DNA from: Phytophthora quininea
Lineage: Eukaryota > Oomycota > Peronosporomycetes > Peronosporales > Peronosporaceae
Direction: 5' to 3'
Length of the DNA: 64,000 bases
NCBI GenBank assembly: GCA_011947345.1
Contig: JAAVTG010000531.1
Location: 806,001 to 870,000, forward strand
Part shown: positions 9,898 through 20,564 of the stretch, one piece after another
Numbering within the stretch: the first letter of the stretch is position 1
Layout: every line of letters begins with the position of its first letter
Position numbers and translations under genes: made by a program
Notes under the pieces: generated by a model
What the model was told of the DNA's origin: nothing
Databases searched by the model: none
The model's input: the letters and a program-made list of their open reading frames with translations, nothing else

Positions 9898-9969
9898 GGA
9901 ACTTTATCGCTCGGGGCCAAGAATACATCACCAATTTTCCTCGGGGCCAAGATGCCATCAAAAGTAGCA
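9898..9969 (+). repeat. MULE left terminal inverted repeat
   Basis: Runs from GGAACTTTATCGC to AAAAGTAGCA and pairs with 12336-12408. It contains an internal direct repeat of TCGGGGCCAAGA at 9911 and 9941. Confidence 0.9.
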
Positions 9970-10075
9970 TAACCGCGCCTTCTCCCAGCAGTTTAAGTAG
10001 TAGCGTCTCTTCAAAATATATTTAGCAGCCTGGGGAGCATTCGTCTTTCTTCATTGACGGTGGGCCCACGCCAGT

Positions 10076-12302
10076 ATGAGCTCCAACGCAGAGGGGCTGG
10101 ATTTACTTTCGCTTCACGGTCGAGATCAGCTCGTCCTGGACGACGTGTTCGCTACGTGCGGCGATTTTCGCTTTTTCGTGGAGGACTACGCATTCAATCA
10201 GAACAAAAGGGTGAAACAACGAGTGAAATGCGGCAATTTAAGAAGGTGGGGCTGCATCGTTGATGCGTGCAAATGGGAAGTGGAGATAAATAAGCGAACA
10301 GCACAACGTGATGCGGATACAAAACTGGCTGGGATTCCTCCTGGCTCGTGGTTCGTAAAAAAGTTTGCAATAGACATACGAGTTGCGACACGATCCAGCG
10401 CAGAGCCACCGCACGGCAACTTGGATATTTACGTGGACTCCAGAGTGCGGTAGTCGACGGCCTCGGCGCCTCGAAGGCAAGGGTGGTTCACTCATTAAAG
10501 GTTAACAGCAATGTAAACATGGAAGATCGTGCTGCAGTTGTTTATCGAGCAGTTACCCGTGTCAAGGAACAACTGCAAACCGACGATGACTATGCTCTTC
10601 TACCTAGTTTCCTGCGTAGTTTTGAAGATCGAAACCCCGGCTCGAGAGCTTGCTGTCAACTTGACGATCAGGAAAGATTTTTCGTTCGTTTTTGTTGATC
10701 GGAAGTATTGTGAAGGGCCAGGCCGGTTGGATGCCTGTCTTGCAAAGTGATGGGACACACATGAGTCACGACGGCTACAACGGCGTATGCTTGACTCTAA
10801 TTAGCACGGACGGTGATGGCAAGAATATTCCGGTTGCTGTTGGTTATGTTCCATCGGAAACAGTCGACAACTTTGTTTGGTTCCTGGCAAATTGTATTGT
10901 TGGTGGAGTGAAATTCTACGACCGGCCTCTGTTTGTTGATCGAGGTAAGCAGAGAGGTGCGCAGGAAAAACTATTAGCATTGGGTTATCTTGTCAACCTG
11001 AAATTTTGTTCGCATCACATTGTAACGAACGTGCGTGATCGATTCGGAGGAGTTATCTCTGCACCTGAACGAGTGAAGCCTTACGTGATGCAGCTGCAAA
11101 AGCCACCAATATCGCAGAATATGAAGACACCTTAGCCGAAATTACGGCAGTATTTCCGGAGACTCCATCGGTGCTGGGGAAGAATGGAAAACGCACACAG
11201 CAAACTGTCTCGCAGTATCTGGCATTGATCCACCCGGTAAGCTGGACGAGGTTTGGGAATTTCAAGCATACCAGCACGGAGCTGGAGTATTTGCAGGGCC
11301 GTTGGAAAAATTCATTAGCATTTGGAGTATCGGTACCTTTGTTTGGAGTTAGAACAACGAGCGCTAATGAGGGCGAAAACAACGCGATGCTTTATAATGG
11401 AGCTCGTAGCGAGGCTGTGCTGTTGTCAACACTGGCCTTTGTAGAACGAGCCAACCTAGTGATTTCGAGAAAGCAGCAAACATCCCGTGAGTGGAATGCT
11501 CACAATTACAACATGACACCAACAGCTAAAGCAAAATTGAAACAACAAGCAGCCAATGCGGCTACGTACACTGTTAATGCTTGCGCCGGCTCCGGGACAA
11601 TCTTCGAAGTTATCGAGCCGAAGACCAGCTTACGAACGGCTAAATTGCAGCGTATCTTCCGCGTAGATACTGGCGCCTGTACCTACTCGCGGTGCTGGAT
11701 ATGGGAGCAGCGTCAAATTCCCTGCTGCCATCTTCTCGCAGCATTTGCGCGCACAAAGGATCCAAACCGGTCGATAAAGGAGTTGTTTCACGCTGCATAT
11801 TCGGCTGACCAGTATGATGCCTCGTTCAGTAAAGTCACGATTGAAATTCCCTCATGAGCGAGCTCCAACGAGAAAACACAATCCGCTCTCCACCGATTTA
11901 TCGGCAGAACGGATCAGCGCGGCGTCGACCAGAGGCTCGCGACCGAGGCAAGAAAAACGTCGGATTCCCAGTCGGGGTGAGATACCGCGCCCCGCTGCTG
12001 CTGCCGTTCCCAAAACCATGCCGTCAGCAAGTAGCATGGACGGCTTCCTCCAGGATCTAGTGTGTCAAGTCACAGCCACCGAGAAGAAGAAGCGCAGTCC
12101 CTACAAATGCAGTTTCTGTGGGAAAGCTGGTCACAACAAACTCACTTGCCCGAGACGTGTCGAGCCGAACGCACCTGCTGGAAGTGACATCATCGGAGGT
12201 AGATACGTTGTAGGATCCTGTCCGATTGAGTTGCTACGAGCTTCTGCGCAGTCTACGGAGACTGTAGCAAACCCAGACTTCGCGGACTCGACCGTTGTCT
12301 AA
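10076..12302 (+). pseudogene. MULE transposase with SWIM and CCHC zinc fingers, frame-broken
   Basis: Collinear plus-strand frames read as one transposase. An N-terminal FAR1/WRKY-GCM1-like region starts at ATG 10076 and includes C-D-T-I-Q-R-R-A-T-A-R-Q. The catalytic core has Q-S-D-G-T-H-M (first Asp) and P-L-F-V-D-R-G-K (second Asp). A SWIM-type finger has C ... I-P-C-C-H-L-L-A-A-F, and near the C-terminus lies a zinc knuckle C-S-F-C-G-K-A-G-H-N-K-L-T-C. Frame changes occur near 10353 (A run), 10677 (T run), 11090, 11853 and about 11930; all are net minus one. The enzyme would cut at the element's TIRs. It is either inactive or damaged by base-call errors. Confidence 0.85.
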
Positions 12303-12335
12303 ATACAATCTGATCTACCACTTACTGTAGTAAAC

Positions 12336-12408
12336 TGCTACTTTTGATGGCATCTTGGCCCCGAGGGAAAATTGGTGATGTGTTCTTGGCCCCGAGCGAT
12401 AAAGTTCC
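12336..12408 (-). repeat. MULE right terminal inverted repeat
   Basis: Reverse complement of 9898-9969 with one substitution and one extra base. It is followed directly by the target duplication CTTCGCGTT. Confidence 0.9.
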
Positions 12409-12663
12409 CTTCGCGTTGGAATCGTCTCGATTTTAGTACATGTTAGTCAGTCACGGATTTTAATTTAAATTAACGTTTCTTCTTGCGCAGATGCATTCGC
12501 CCTCGCCCGCAGATGGATACCAAACGCTTTCATGATCACTGCTGTGCTGGTTGGTTTCTGGCGGCGTCGACATTGAAAATGTCCTCCATTTCATGCGTAC
12601 TTATTTGAGTACACCACCCGTATTTTAAAGCGTACCCCCCACATATACTAAGTCCTAGCGGTG

Positions 12664-14033
12664 ATGGCCCTACTTCTACTGCTGCTGCTGCTCTCGTATG
12701 CGTCGGCGCAGCCTGACGGCGCGCGATACCCCATCGCCACGGACGACGTGTACTCGGTGGTGGACCGTATCGATGAGGAGGACTCGGTGGTGGCGGTGGT
12801 GCGGCGCAACGGGGTGCTCTTCCTGCTCTACGACCAGACCATCATCGGGGCCGAGTTCGACGACCCGTATTTGCGCAAACAGACGGCGTTCCCGGGCTTT
12901 ACCATCATGCAGTGCTCGGCCTACTTGGCGAAGAAACCAAATAGGGCCATCCAAATTGGATTGGGCATCGGCACCGTGCCCAGTTTTCTAAGAGAAATGG
13001 ACATTCCTACAGGTAACATTGTGTTCAGTGGAGATTGATACTTTTCTAACTAATTTATTTATTTACTAGATGTGGTGGAGATTAGTGATTCGGTAGTGAC
13101 GCAAGCTGCAGCTTATTTCCAGTACCAACGCTGTCCTAAAGTGAAAGACGAAGATGAAGACGATGAGGAAGAAGAAGAGTGTCCAAGTGGACGAACTTTC
13201 GTGATGGACGGACTTAAATTTTTATCTAGTAAGCCAAAAGACATTGGAGTGGCAGTGGAGGACGACGAACACCCTTACGACCTATTCATTGTGGACGTCT
13301 ACACTGGGTGGAACCCGTTCGCGTTCTTCCTGAGAGAAGAAATCGTAAAGATTCGCGAGAACTGGCTGACGGCAGACGGAGTGCTGGTGATGAACTTTGT
13401 GGGCTTCATGTATGGCCCTCGCGCAGCAGCGCCCAAGTCGATCTACCGCACGTTGCAAAGTGTGTTCAAGCACGTCACGGCCTATCGCGAGATGGAGGAA
13501 ACTGACGATCCCAATGCCGCCAACATCGTCTTCTACGCCTCCGACAAGCCCTTCAGCTTCAACTTGCCAACTACAGAACCGTACCACGACCCACCACCGA
13601 ACACCTATTTTTCGGTAAATTATCGATAGCCAGATTTTCGTCTGTACATTTTGCTGACTAAGTGCGTGCTGTGTGTAGGTGGTCAAGAATTTCCCCATGT
13701 GGGAGGTGCGATATCCGTCAAGCTGTTGCTACTGTGTTTGCTCACTTGTTCTTGTCGTTTTCACTGCAGATTTTCACCGAACTGCAAGCCGATGTGGAAG
13801 TGGCGATCCATCAGGAGCTCACGGATGAAGAAGTGCGCTTTGAGTCGACAAACGATGCAAAACCTGGGAGCAAAGACCCAGCCGCACGTGTGCTGACTGA
13901 AGCCGATCACGGCCAGGAAGACTTCCGCGAGATTCACACCACGACACAAGATCACATGCGTGAGCGAGTTCTAGAGCAATTCCCTCCAGCCCTGTGGGCA
14001 GAATTCAAAGAGAAGGCGACATCAAGTGCGTAA
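12664..14033 (+). CDS. Secreted or ER-anchored spermidine-synthase-like methyltransferase-fold protein
   Basis: Three exons: 12664-13012, 13070-13614 and 13770-14033, with introns of 57 and 155 bp that start GTAA and end in TAG and CAG. The protein has about 385 residues. It starts with a Leu-rich signal peptide (A-L-L-L-L-L-L-L-L-S-Y-A-S-A). A glycine-rich nucleotide-binding loop I-Q-I-G-L-G-I-G-T-V-P follows, then V-V-E-I-S-D (motif I/II of spermidine synthase-like Rossmann folds) and D-L-F-I-V-D-V-Y. A very acidic insert (E-D-E-D-D-E-E-E-E-E) lies between the second strand and the core. Substrate unknown: polyamine synthesis is not established, since the secretory signal is unusual for a true spermidine synthase. 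No frame errors are seen. Confidence 0.75.
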
Positions 14034-14141
14034 ATGTAAGAAGTCATGCGATAAGATGCTGCGCATGCGCGTGCATTATAGGACACATGAAGTGCAGGCG
14101 ACCTGCTCTCGCTTACTACCAGCGCCGTTGCGTCTTCCACG

Positions 14142-17100
14142 CTAGAGCACTCGGGCTATCTGATTCCTCCTCCTCCTCTTCTTCTTCCTCCTCTTCGACA
14201 CTACCGGACGTATCAGCATTGCGGCTATCTGCAACTCCCTGTACAAGCTCCACCTCGGTGGTTGGCAGTTCAAGTACGCTCCAAGTTCTTGCGCTTCTTG
14301 CAGCAGTCGACGTGCCTTCTCGACGTTCCACTCCTCAACCTCGAGCGTCTTGGCAGAATGCAGCCACAGCGAAGCCTTCTCAACTCGCTCGGCAATTGTC
14401 AACTGCATAAGGTGGTATTCCTCGCGAGGAAATGTGAAACCTGGTTCTAGACTCTTAATATCCTGTAGCAGCGCCACTAAGTGGGAATATCTAGGAGGAC
14501 GATCACACTGGCCGAGAACGAGCTGACATGCTCGCAAACACCAGTGAACAGCTCCTAACTGAGCTTGCGCTGTCTCCAGACCCACCTCCAGGTCCGTCAC
14601 GCGCTCCATTAGCGCCACAACTGCTTTCTCTTGCGTCATCCCGTAGTCGGACGTTGCAAACGCAGTCGCTGAAAACTCCTCCATGACAAAGCCTTTCACG
14701 AAAGTATCTGCGTCGGTCTGGACGTGCTTAACAGCGTCCACGTAGGCCGTCAGTTCGTCGGCTCCTGGAGGATATGCTATCAGTTGCGTCTGCATTTGAC
14801 TCAAGAAACTTTCAACTCTGGCCAGTGCTGGACGACGTCCAAAGCATTCCCGTCGAAGTAGTTTCTTGTCTAGATAGTATAGATTTTGCTGACGAGAACA
14901 TCGCGGACAGCGGAACACATCGACACTATCGAGCTCTTGTGGCGTCAGGTCGACACATGACCCGTGATACCATTCATCGCAGAAGTCGCAGCAGATCATG
15001 GGGGCTTCGTCAGTTCCTCGACAAACACAGAAGATCGGGGATGAATCAGCATCGCTTCCGCGCCGGCCTGTTCGTTTACGTTGTGGAGGACTGCAAGAAG
15101 CACAGAGAAATGCATCTCCGGACCGCCGAGGATCAATTCAGGAACACACTGCGGGTGGAAGTAGCGCTGGCACCGTTGGCAAGTCTCGAGCCGCGCCCGA
15201 TCGCTTAGAACCTGATTACAGACGCAGTGCAAGCGCGAATGCGGGTAGACAAAGTCGGTCGAGTCTTGCGGGTGAATCTTATCGAGTGCGGCTTGCAAGA
15301 ACTGTGCAAGTGGAAGTTGGCTGTTCGATGGCCGCAGGAACAATCCGTGCACGGCGTCATACCATCGGCGACAGTCCTGCAGACGAATGTGCACCTTCCG
15401 TCGTAGAAGTGACGAGGCGGGGACGAAATGAGCGTCAGCTTGGGCATAGAACGCATCAACTTCTTCCAATGACGGCCGTTCTTCAGCGCCAGCGATGTTA
15501 TTCACTAGCTGCTGCGCCCGTTCTTCCCAGTATCGACATTTTTCGAGTCGGTTCTTCAGCTCCTGCGTTTTCGTCGGTATGATTGGCAATCCCTGAGCAC
15601 GTCGAAGCAACACCTCGAGCTCTTCTGTACTCTTCGAATGGTCATTTAGTGCTGCGTCAAGCTCGTCGTCTTCAGTTTCGGTTGATGCCAGCAGCTTGCG
15701 CAGCATACCTGCATTTCCGAAGGCGTCTGAGCTGATGAGGCTAAACCCGTCCACTCGGTTAAGAACACTTTCGACATCAGTCTGGGCAAGGGCGCCACCG
15801 CCAGACTCATTCGCTCTCTCGACAATCGTGGCGACCATGCCATTCACCGCACAAACCACGCCGAGATAGCTGGAAGCACGTGCGAGTTGGTCCAGTAAAC
15901 TATCAGGGGCATCTCTCTTTGCATCCGGAGACGGCTGCTGACATCGCTAATTGCCCAGCCAACGTTTTGATAACGCTCGATGTCGTTCTTTAGCATGTTC
16001 GGACCACCCGTTGATGGATCTCCCAGTGCTAAAGCCTGACGTGTTGCTTCATGTTGTTTGACATCTGCCACCGACTTGAGTAACTCGGCAGCTTCGGTTC
16101 GCACTGCACTCCACTCGCGAACAACTTCACGGATTTGCCCGATCGTGGCGGGCTCAATAGCAAGTTCTTCGGCATCCGCCAGCAGCGACTCAAAATCGCT
16201 TATAGTCACGTACCCGCCATTGTCTTTTCCAAGAAAACGAAGCAGACGATCTGCACGTCCAGCCCAGTGCTCAGCTCCAGAGATCATCATCTCCAGAGTG
16301 TACAAGCGATCTCGGTCTGCACCTCCATACGCCTTCCCACGGGACAGAAGGTCCTTTACATCTTGGATCGTAGCTTTCGTTGCAACCCGGTTGCTAGATG
16401 CGCCAATGGTGGCATCAACCTCGTCGTTCCAAGAACGAACGCCGCTAAGGCGACTTTGCAGTGTTCGGAGCATTTCTTCGACATGCGCGGCTTCATATCG
16501 GTACAAGTACACGAAGTTCTCAGGGTTACCACACTTGCACATGGTCGTGTAGTGCTCCACGCAGCCAACCGTAGATTCGCCGACATGTGCTGGCCGACAT
16601 TTGGTACATACAACAGCCTGGAGATAGCAGTATTGCTTGCAAGTAACACAGCGAAGACCCTCATTCTTGCCCGAACGACCAGCCCACAGCACCATTCTGG
16701 TCGGCCTGGTAGGTGGAACCGAAGCCTCCATCTTGGACATCCTTGGGTTACGCGACATCTTGCTCGCTCTGACATTCGCCTGTTTCGTGCAGGTCCGCTC
16801 CGCCATGATGCGCCTCGTAGGTGTCGAACCTGACTCGCCATTTGCTGCAGTGGCAGCACCGCGGTACTGGCGCTTGTTGAAATCTGCCATCAGTTCGCGC
16901 CTCTCGACTCTAGTTGCACTATCCGTGCTACCAACACGCTGCTCGAATTCTCGATAGCCTGCAAGTAATTGTTGGACTGCAGGAACGAGATACGACTCCG
17001 TCAAGTTGAAATCGAAGCTGTTGCCGTCCGTAACAGTTTCAGCCAACGTGCTCACTAGCGCTTCATGACAGAACACTGGCAGCTTGTGGAACTCGCGATA

Positions 17101-19736
17101 CTTCCGCAGCGATTTGGCACCCCATGGTAGCCAATCTAAAGTGGCGAAGTTGACCGCCTCGGCGCAGTTGAAACCATTATTGAAGCCGCCGTGGTATGCC
17201 GACGGGAAGGTCACGACAAACTCGTTTGGGCGACACGTAGCCCGATACACTGGCACACCGTGCTCTCGAAGGGTCTTTGGCGAGAACATTGTCACCAATT
17301 GCATGTGCAAATCCGGCTGGCTGCCAAAGAGCTCAGGAGTGAGCTCCTTCATAGTGCGTTCGAACAGCTCAGCGCTGCCACTTGGGACGCCGTACCATGT
17401 CTTGGGAGCACCGCAGTGAACGTAACTCGTGCTGTAAAAATTGTGGTCTTCGACATGCCAACAGAACGTGGAGAAACACATACCTGCGTACAACCACGGG
17501 ACCATCACACCTTTAATGTCTTCATCCAGATGCTGAAGCACCGACCCGGGCAACTTCGGCATGTTGTTCAGGTTCCAATCGTCATGCGCGTATCGATTCA
17601 ATAGGTCTTCCATCGATTGAGCGGCATCCGGATCGCTATTCTCCCCTCCATATTCTGTTGATAAACCCTGGCGAAGACCATGCGAGAAAAAGTCGCTCAG
17701 CTGACGAACCACTTCGCTCTTACCTGTGGCAGTAAGATTTTTCCAGCGCTTATTCGCACAGCGCAGACTTCTCTTGAACAGATCCATGCGAGGAAATCCG
17801 CTGCCATTGGCGCCAGTGTCCACGTCGCTTCCGTACTGCACCTCAAGTCGCTGCTCATGAACTGGGATGCTTAGCAACTTCCAGTACTCCTTTCCAAGTC
17901 CCGATCACTGATTGCCGCGTCGGGATCCACGTCAGATGCCAGCGAAAAATAATTCCGCTTCCACGCATCGGCGCGTTCCTTATAATCGGCCATGGAAACT
18001 TCGGCGCCCATGTCGAAACCAAACTTTGGGTTAGCCTTTTGTTTGTCCGGGTTCGCTGCATCTTCCACACAGTCCTGGCAGTACCAGTCGCCCGTAGGTA
18101 CCTCGGCTAGTGGCTCGTCGAGACAAAAGAGATGCTGTCCACTGTTGCAGCCATCACACAGCAGCATCCGCTCCGAGCAGTCTCCACGCAGACACACTTG
18201 ACAGATCTCACTGTTGTAAGCCAACTCAGAAGCCTCCGCGTCCCAGCCATTGGCAATAAGAATCTCCATGGTGGAGAGCTCGACGTCGTCGTTGGAGCCG
18301 TTATCGAGGTACCGAACCGCAACATGAGGCTTCTTACCGCCAAATACCCGCTTCACCTCTGCCAAAATCGCCCCCGTCCCTGGAAAGAACCTGTAGAATT
18401 TCTGTCCCGCATTAATCTCGGGCGGCCCAAGCCGAACATTTCGTGTTGGCGAGGGCTTGAGTGCCTCTGGCTCGAGTTCTCGTTGGCGAAGATTCATCTG
18501 AGTCTCTGGTAGCTTCTTTTGCAGCTTCTGAGGGCTCGTTGGCTGGACATCGTTCTCTTCACCACTAGTATGTTCTCCGTCGGAAAACAGCGTGCGTTTT
18601 ACTCGGAGTTCCTCCTCTTCTGTCTTAATTGTCGACGCATCATCGTCCTGGGTTGACTCGGACGCGGAGCGTTTCTTGCCCAGGATACTTCGAGGCTTGG
18701 ACGATGGAGTCGCCTTGATTTCTCCCGACGTGCCTGTACTGGATGGCGTGGCTTGTACATCTGTCACCTTGGCCTTTGTTTCAGGCGAGCCGTAACCAAT
18801 CGGGTCATTTCCTTGTACGTGTTGCTCGTACGACAGCAGGCAAGTCTCATAATGTGCTTTGTACGTGTTGCAGAGTTCCTCCGACGGCTCACTCGCTGCT
18901 TTCGTGCGGCCAACACGACGCACGACCTGCTCCCATCGGCCACTGGTGCAAACGGCGTTAAACCCGCCCAGCGCGACGACAGTCTTGTACAGAAGATGCA
19001 GATTGACGAGCTGGCCGTCTGCACGAGGCAGCTCCTTCATCGGTTGGCCCCGACGGTACAGAAAGAGCCGCAGCGCCTCGACAAAGTTGCCCTCGGCGCG
19101 AGAATGGCCCTCGATGCAGTTGAGCTGCTGAACACGCGTCCGGAAGCGGAACTTCTTCTCGTTGATAGCAAAGGGCGGGCGCCATCCCTGCGGAGGAACG
19201 ATCTTGCAGATGCCTGCCTGGATGCCAATGTGTCGAATACTGCCAGCAACAAGCACAACAAAAGGAAGTTAGGACAACATGTAGCTAAAAACTTCTTGGC
19301 CTTCAAGAGTCTGTGGCTCTTAGCTGGAGATCCAATTTGACGCCAGCCCCGCCACCACTTGTATCTGCAGATATTGAGAGGTGAACAAGAGCAACCAGCA
19401 CCACTATCAGCACCACCAGGTCCACGTCATCGACCGATGGTTGACGAAGTGGCACCTGGTGTCTGTTGGCATGGAAACCTCGGCCTTTCAAGCCACAGAA
19501 ACCCTCTTAGAGCCCTGTGAGTGGGTCCTAGTGGAGAAGATTGGTCTGTGGCTGCAGTACAGCGTCCTGGTGGCGGAGAAGGCGGAGCTGGCGTTGACCT
19601 GATGGAGACGAACATAAATTACCGACCTGGAAATATATTTCAGCGGGTGCTGGAACTCCTCGGTCGTGGGGTAGAACACGGGGCAGGGCGGGCAGATGTA
19701 GCCGTCCGCGTCGGTGGCGTTCGGGTCCCAGTCCAT
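14142..19736 (-). CDS. KDM5: KDM5/JARID1-type histone H3K4 demethylase
   Basis: Nuclear Fe(II)/2-oxoglutarate demethylase removing methyl groups from H3K4. Domains in order: JmjN (C-P-V-F-Y-P-T-T-E-E-F, start 19736), ARID, a PHD finger (C-Q-V-C ... C-D-G-C), JmjC with metal ligands in C-W-H-V-E-D-H and S-A-Y-H-G-G-F, a C5HC2 finger (C-V-T-C-K-Q-Y-C), a PLU-1-like coiled region, then two more PHD fingers near 15.2 and 15.0 kb. A 387-bp intron (19240-19626) splits JmjN; joining AG to T restores the usual JmjN spacing. Three single-base losses break the frame at 17891-17893, about 15858 and 15108-15110, and homology resumes at once each time. The C-terminus ends in a Lys/Arg-rich, NLS-like run. 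Confidence 0.92.
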
Positions 19737-20564
19737 CGGCGATCAGCTGCGAATTATCAAGGAGGAGACGATTGCCACGACGGCAAGAATGCTGCTGCTT
19801 GACCAGTGTCCGGATTGAGAATGCCAGTCCCCGTGCAGAAGGATGTGCCTACACCGTGTTTTGCAACAGGATAAAAACAGCCGCATGAAATTACCTTGCA
19901 GTTTGTATTGCATTTCAAAACCAGGTGCCTCGAGATTCTTGCAAGTGCATGCTGTCGCAAAACAGGGCGAGCAGAAAGTATTTCTGGCAGCAGCTTCTCT
20001 GCTGCCACCTTGTCGGCGGTCTGGTGGCATTGTTGGCGCTCGCACTGCAGCGATGGCGGACGCACACAAAGCATTTAGTTGATACGCTCGGTGCAATCGC
20101 GATTGTGCATCTGCATTGTAGAACACTTGACGATGTGGAGCCACGTGCGACTACTGCCGGTCATTTAAAATAAATTCCCTTGCCAGCGTCGAACTCCGGC
20201 GGTTCTACTGCCGTCTGCAGCCGCTTTCCAGCCGCCATACTTCGCACACGCATAGATCAGCAGCTTCACTACCTGTCTTCACCGCCTTGGTCGCCAACAC
20301 ACCTCTGTATGCAGCACACCGACCGCGCCGAACTTATCTCCTTCGTGTCTGTCATTAACGTTTGCGACTGTCTGTAGAAAGGGCTGACTGTTCTACTTAG
20401 AAATCTTCCTACATAGATAGTCTCTATGTTGGAAGATGAAACACTGCTCGTTAAGTAAATTTGTGTAGAGGCGCAACAGCGATTTTCCAAGCCATGGCCA
20501 TTTCATTTATTGTATTTTTTTATCTTAGAGCAGACCCTCAAAAACAGTCCACAAAAACATCGCC
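19737..20564. other. Divergent promoter spacer between KDM5 and USP7
   Basis: 828 bp between two head-to-head genes. Open frames on both strands (for example 19743-20144 minus) lack any recognisable domain. CATTTCATTTATT at about 20500 is a weak match to an oomycete flanking promoter element. Confidence 0.45.

Larger units (their letters stand above)
9898..12408 (+). mobile_element. Complete Mutator-like element (MULE)
   Basis: A 2,511-bp element with terminal inverted repeats of 72-73 bp beginning GGAACTTTATCGC and ending GCGATAAAGTTCC. It is flanked by the 9-bp direct duplication CTTCGCGTT at 9889-9897 and 12409-12417, the duplication size typical of MULEs. It carries one transposase gene with a SWIM-type and a CCHC finger. 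The TIRs differ by about one substitution and one indel, so the copy is fairly young, although its transposase is frame-broken. Confidence 0.9.

Noticed and set aside
19743..20144. 133-codon minus-strand frame upstream of KDM5
   Set aside because: No domain, overlaps other equally long frames, and the JmjN exon already has a good start at 19736.
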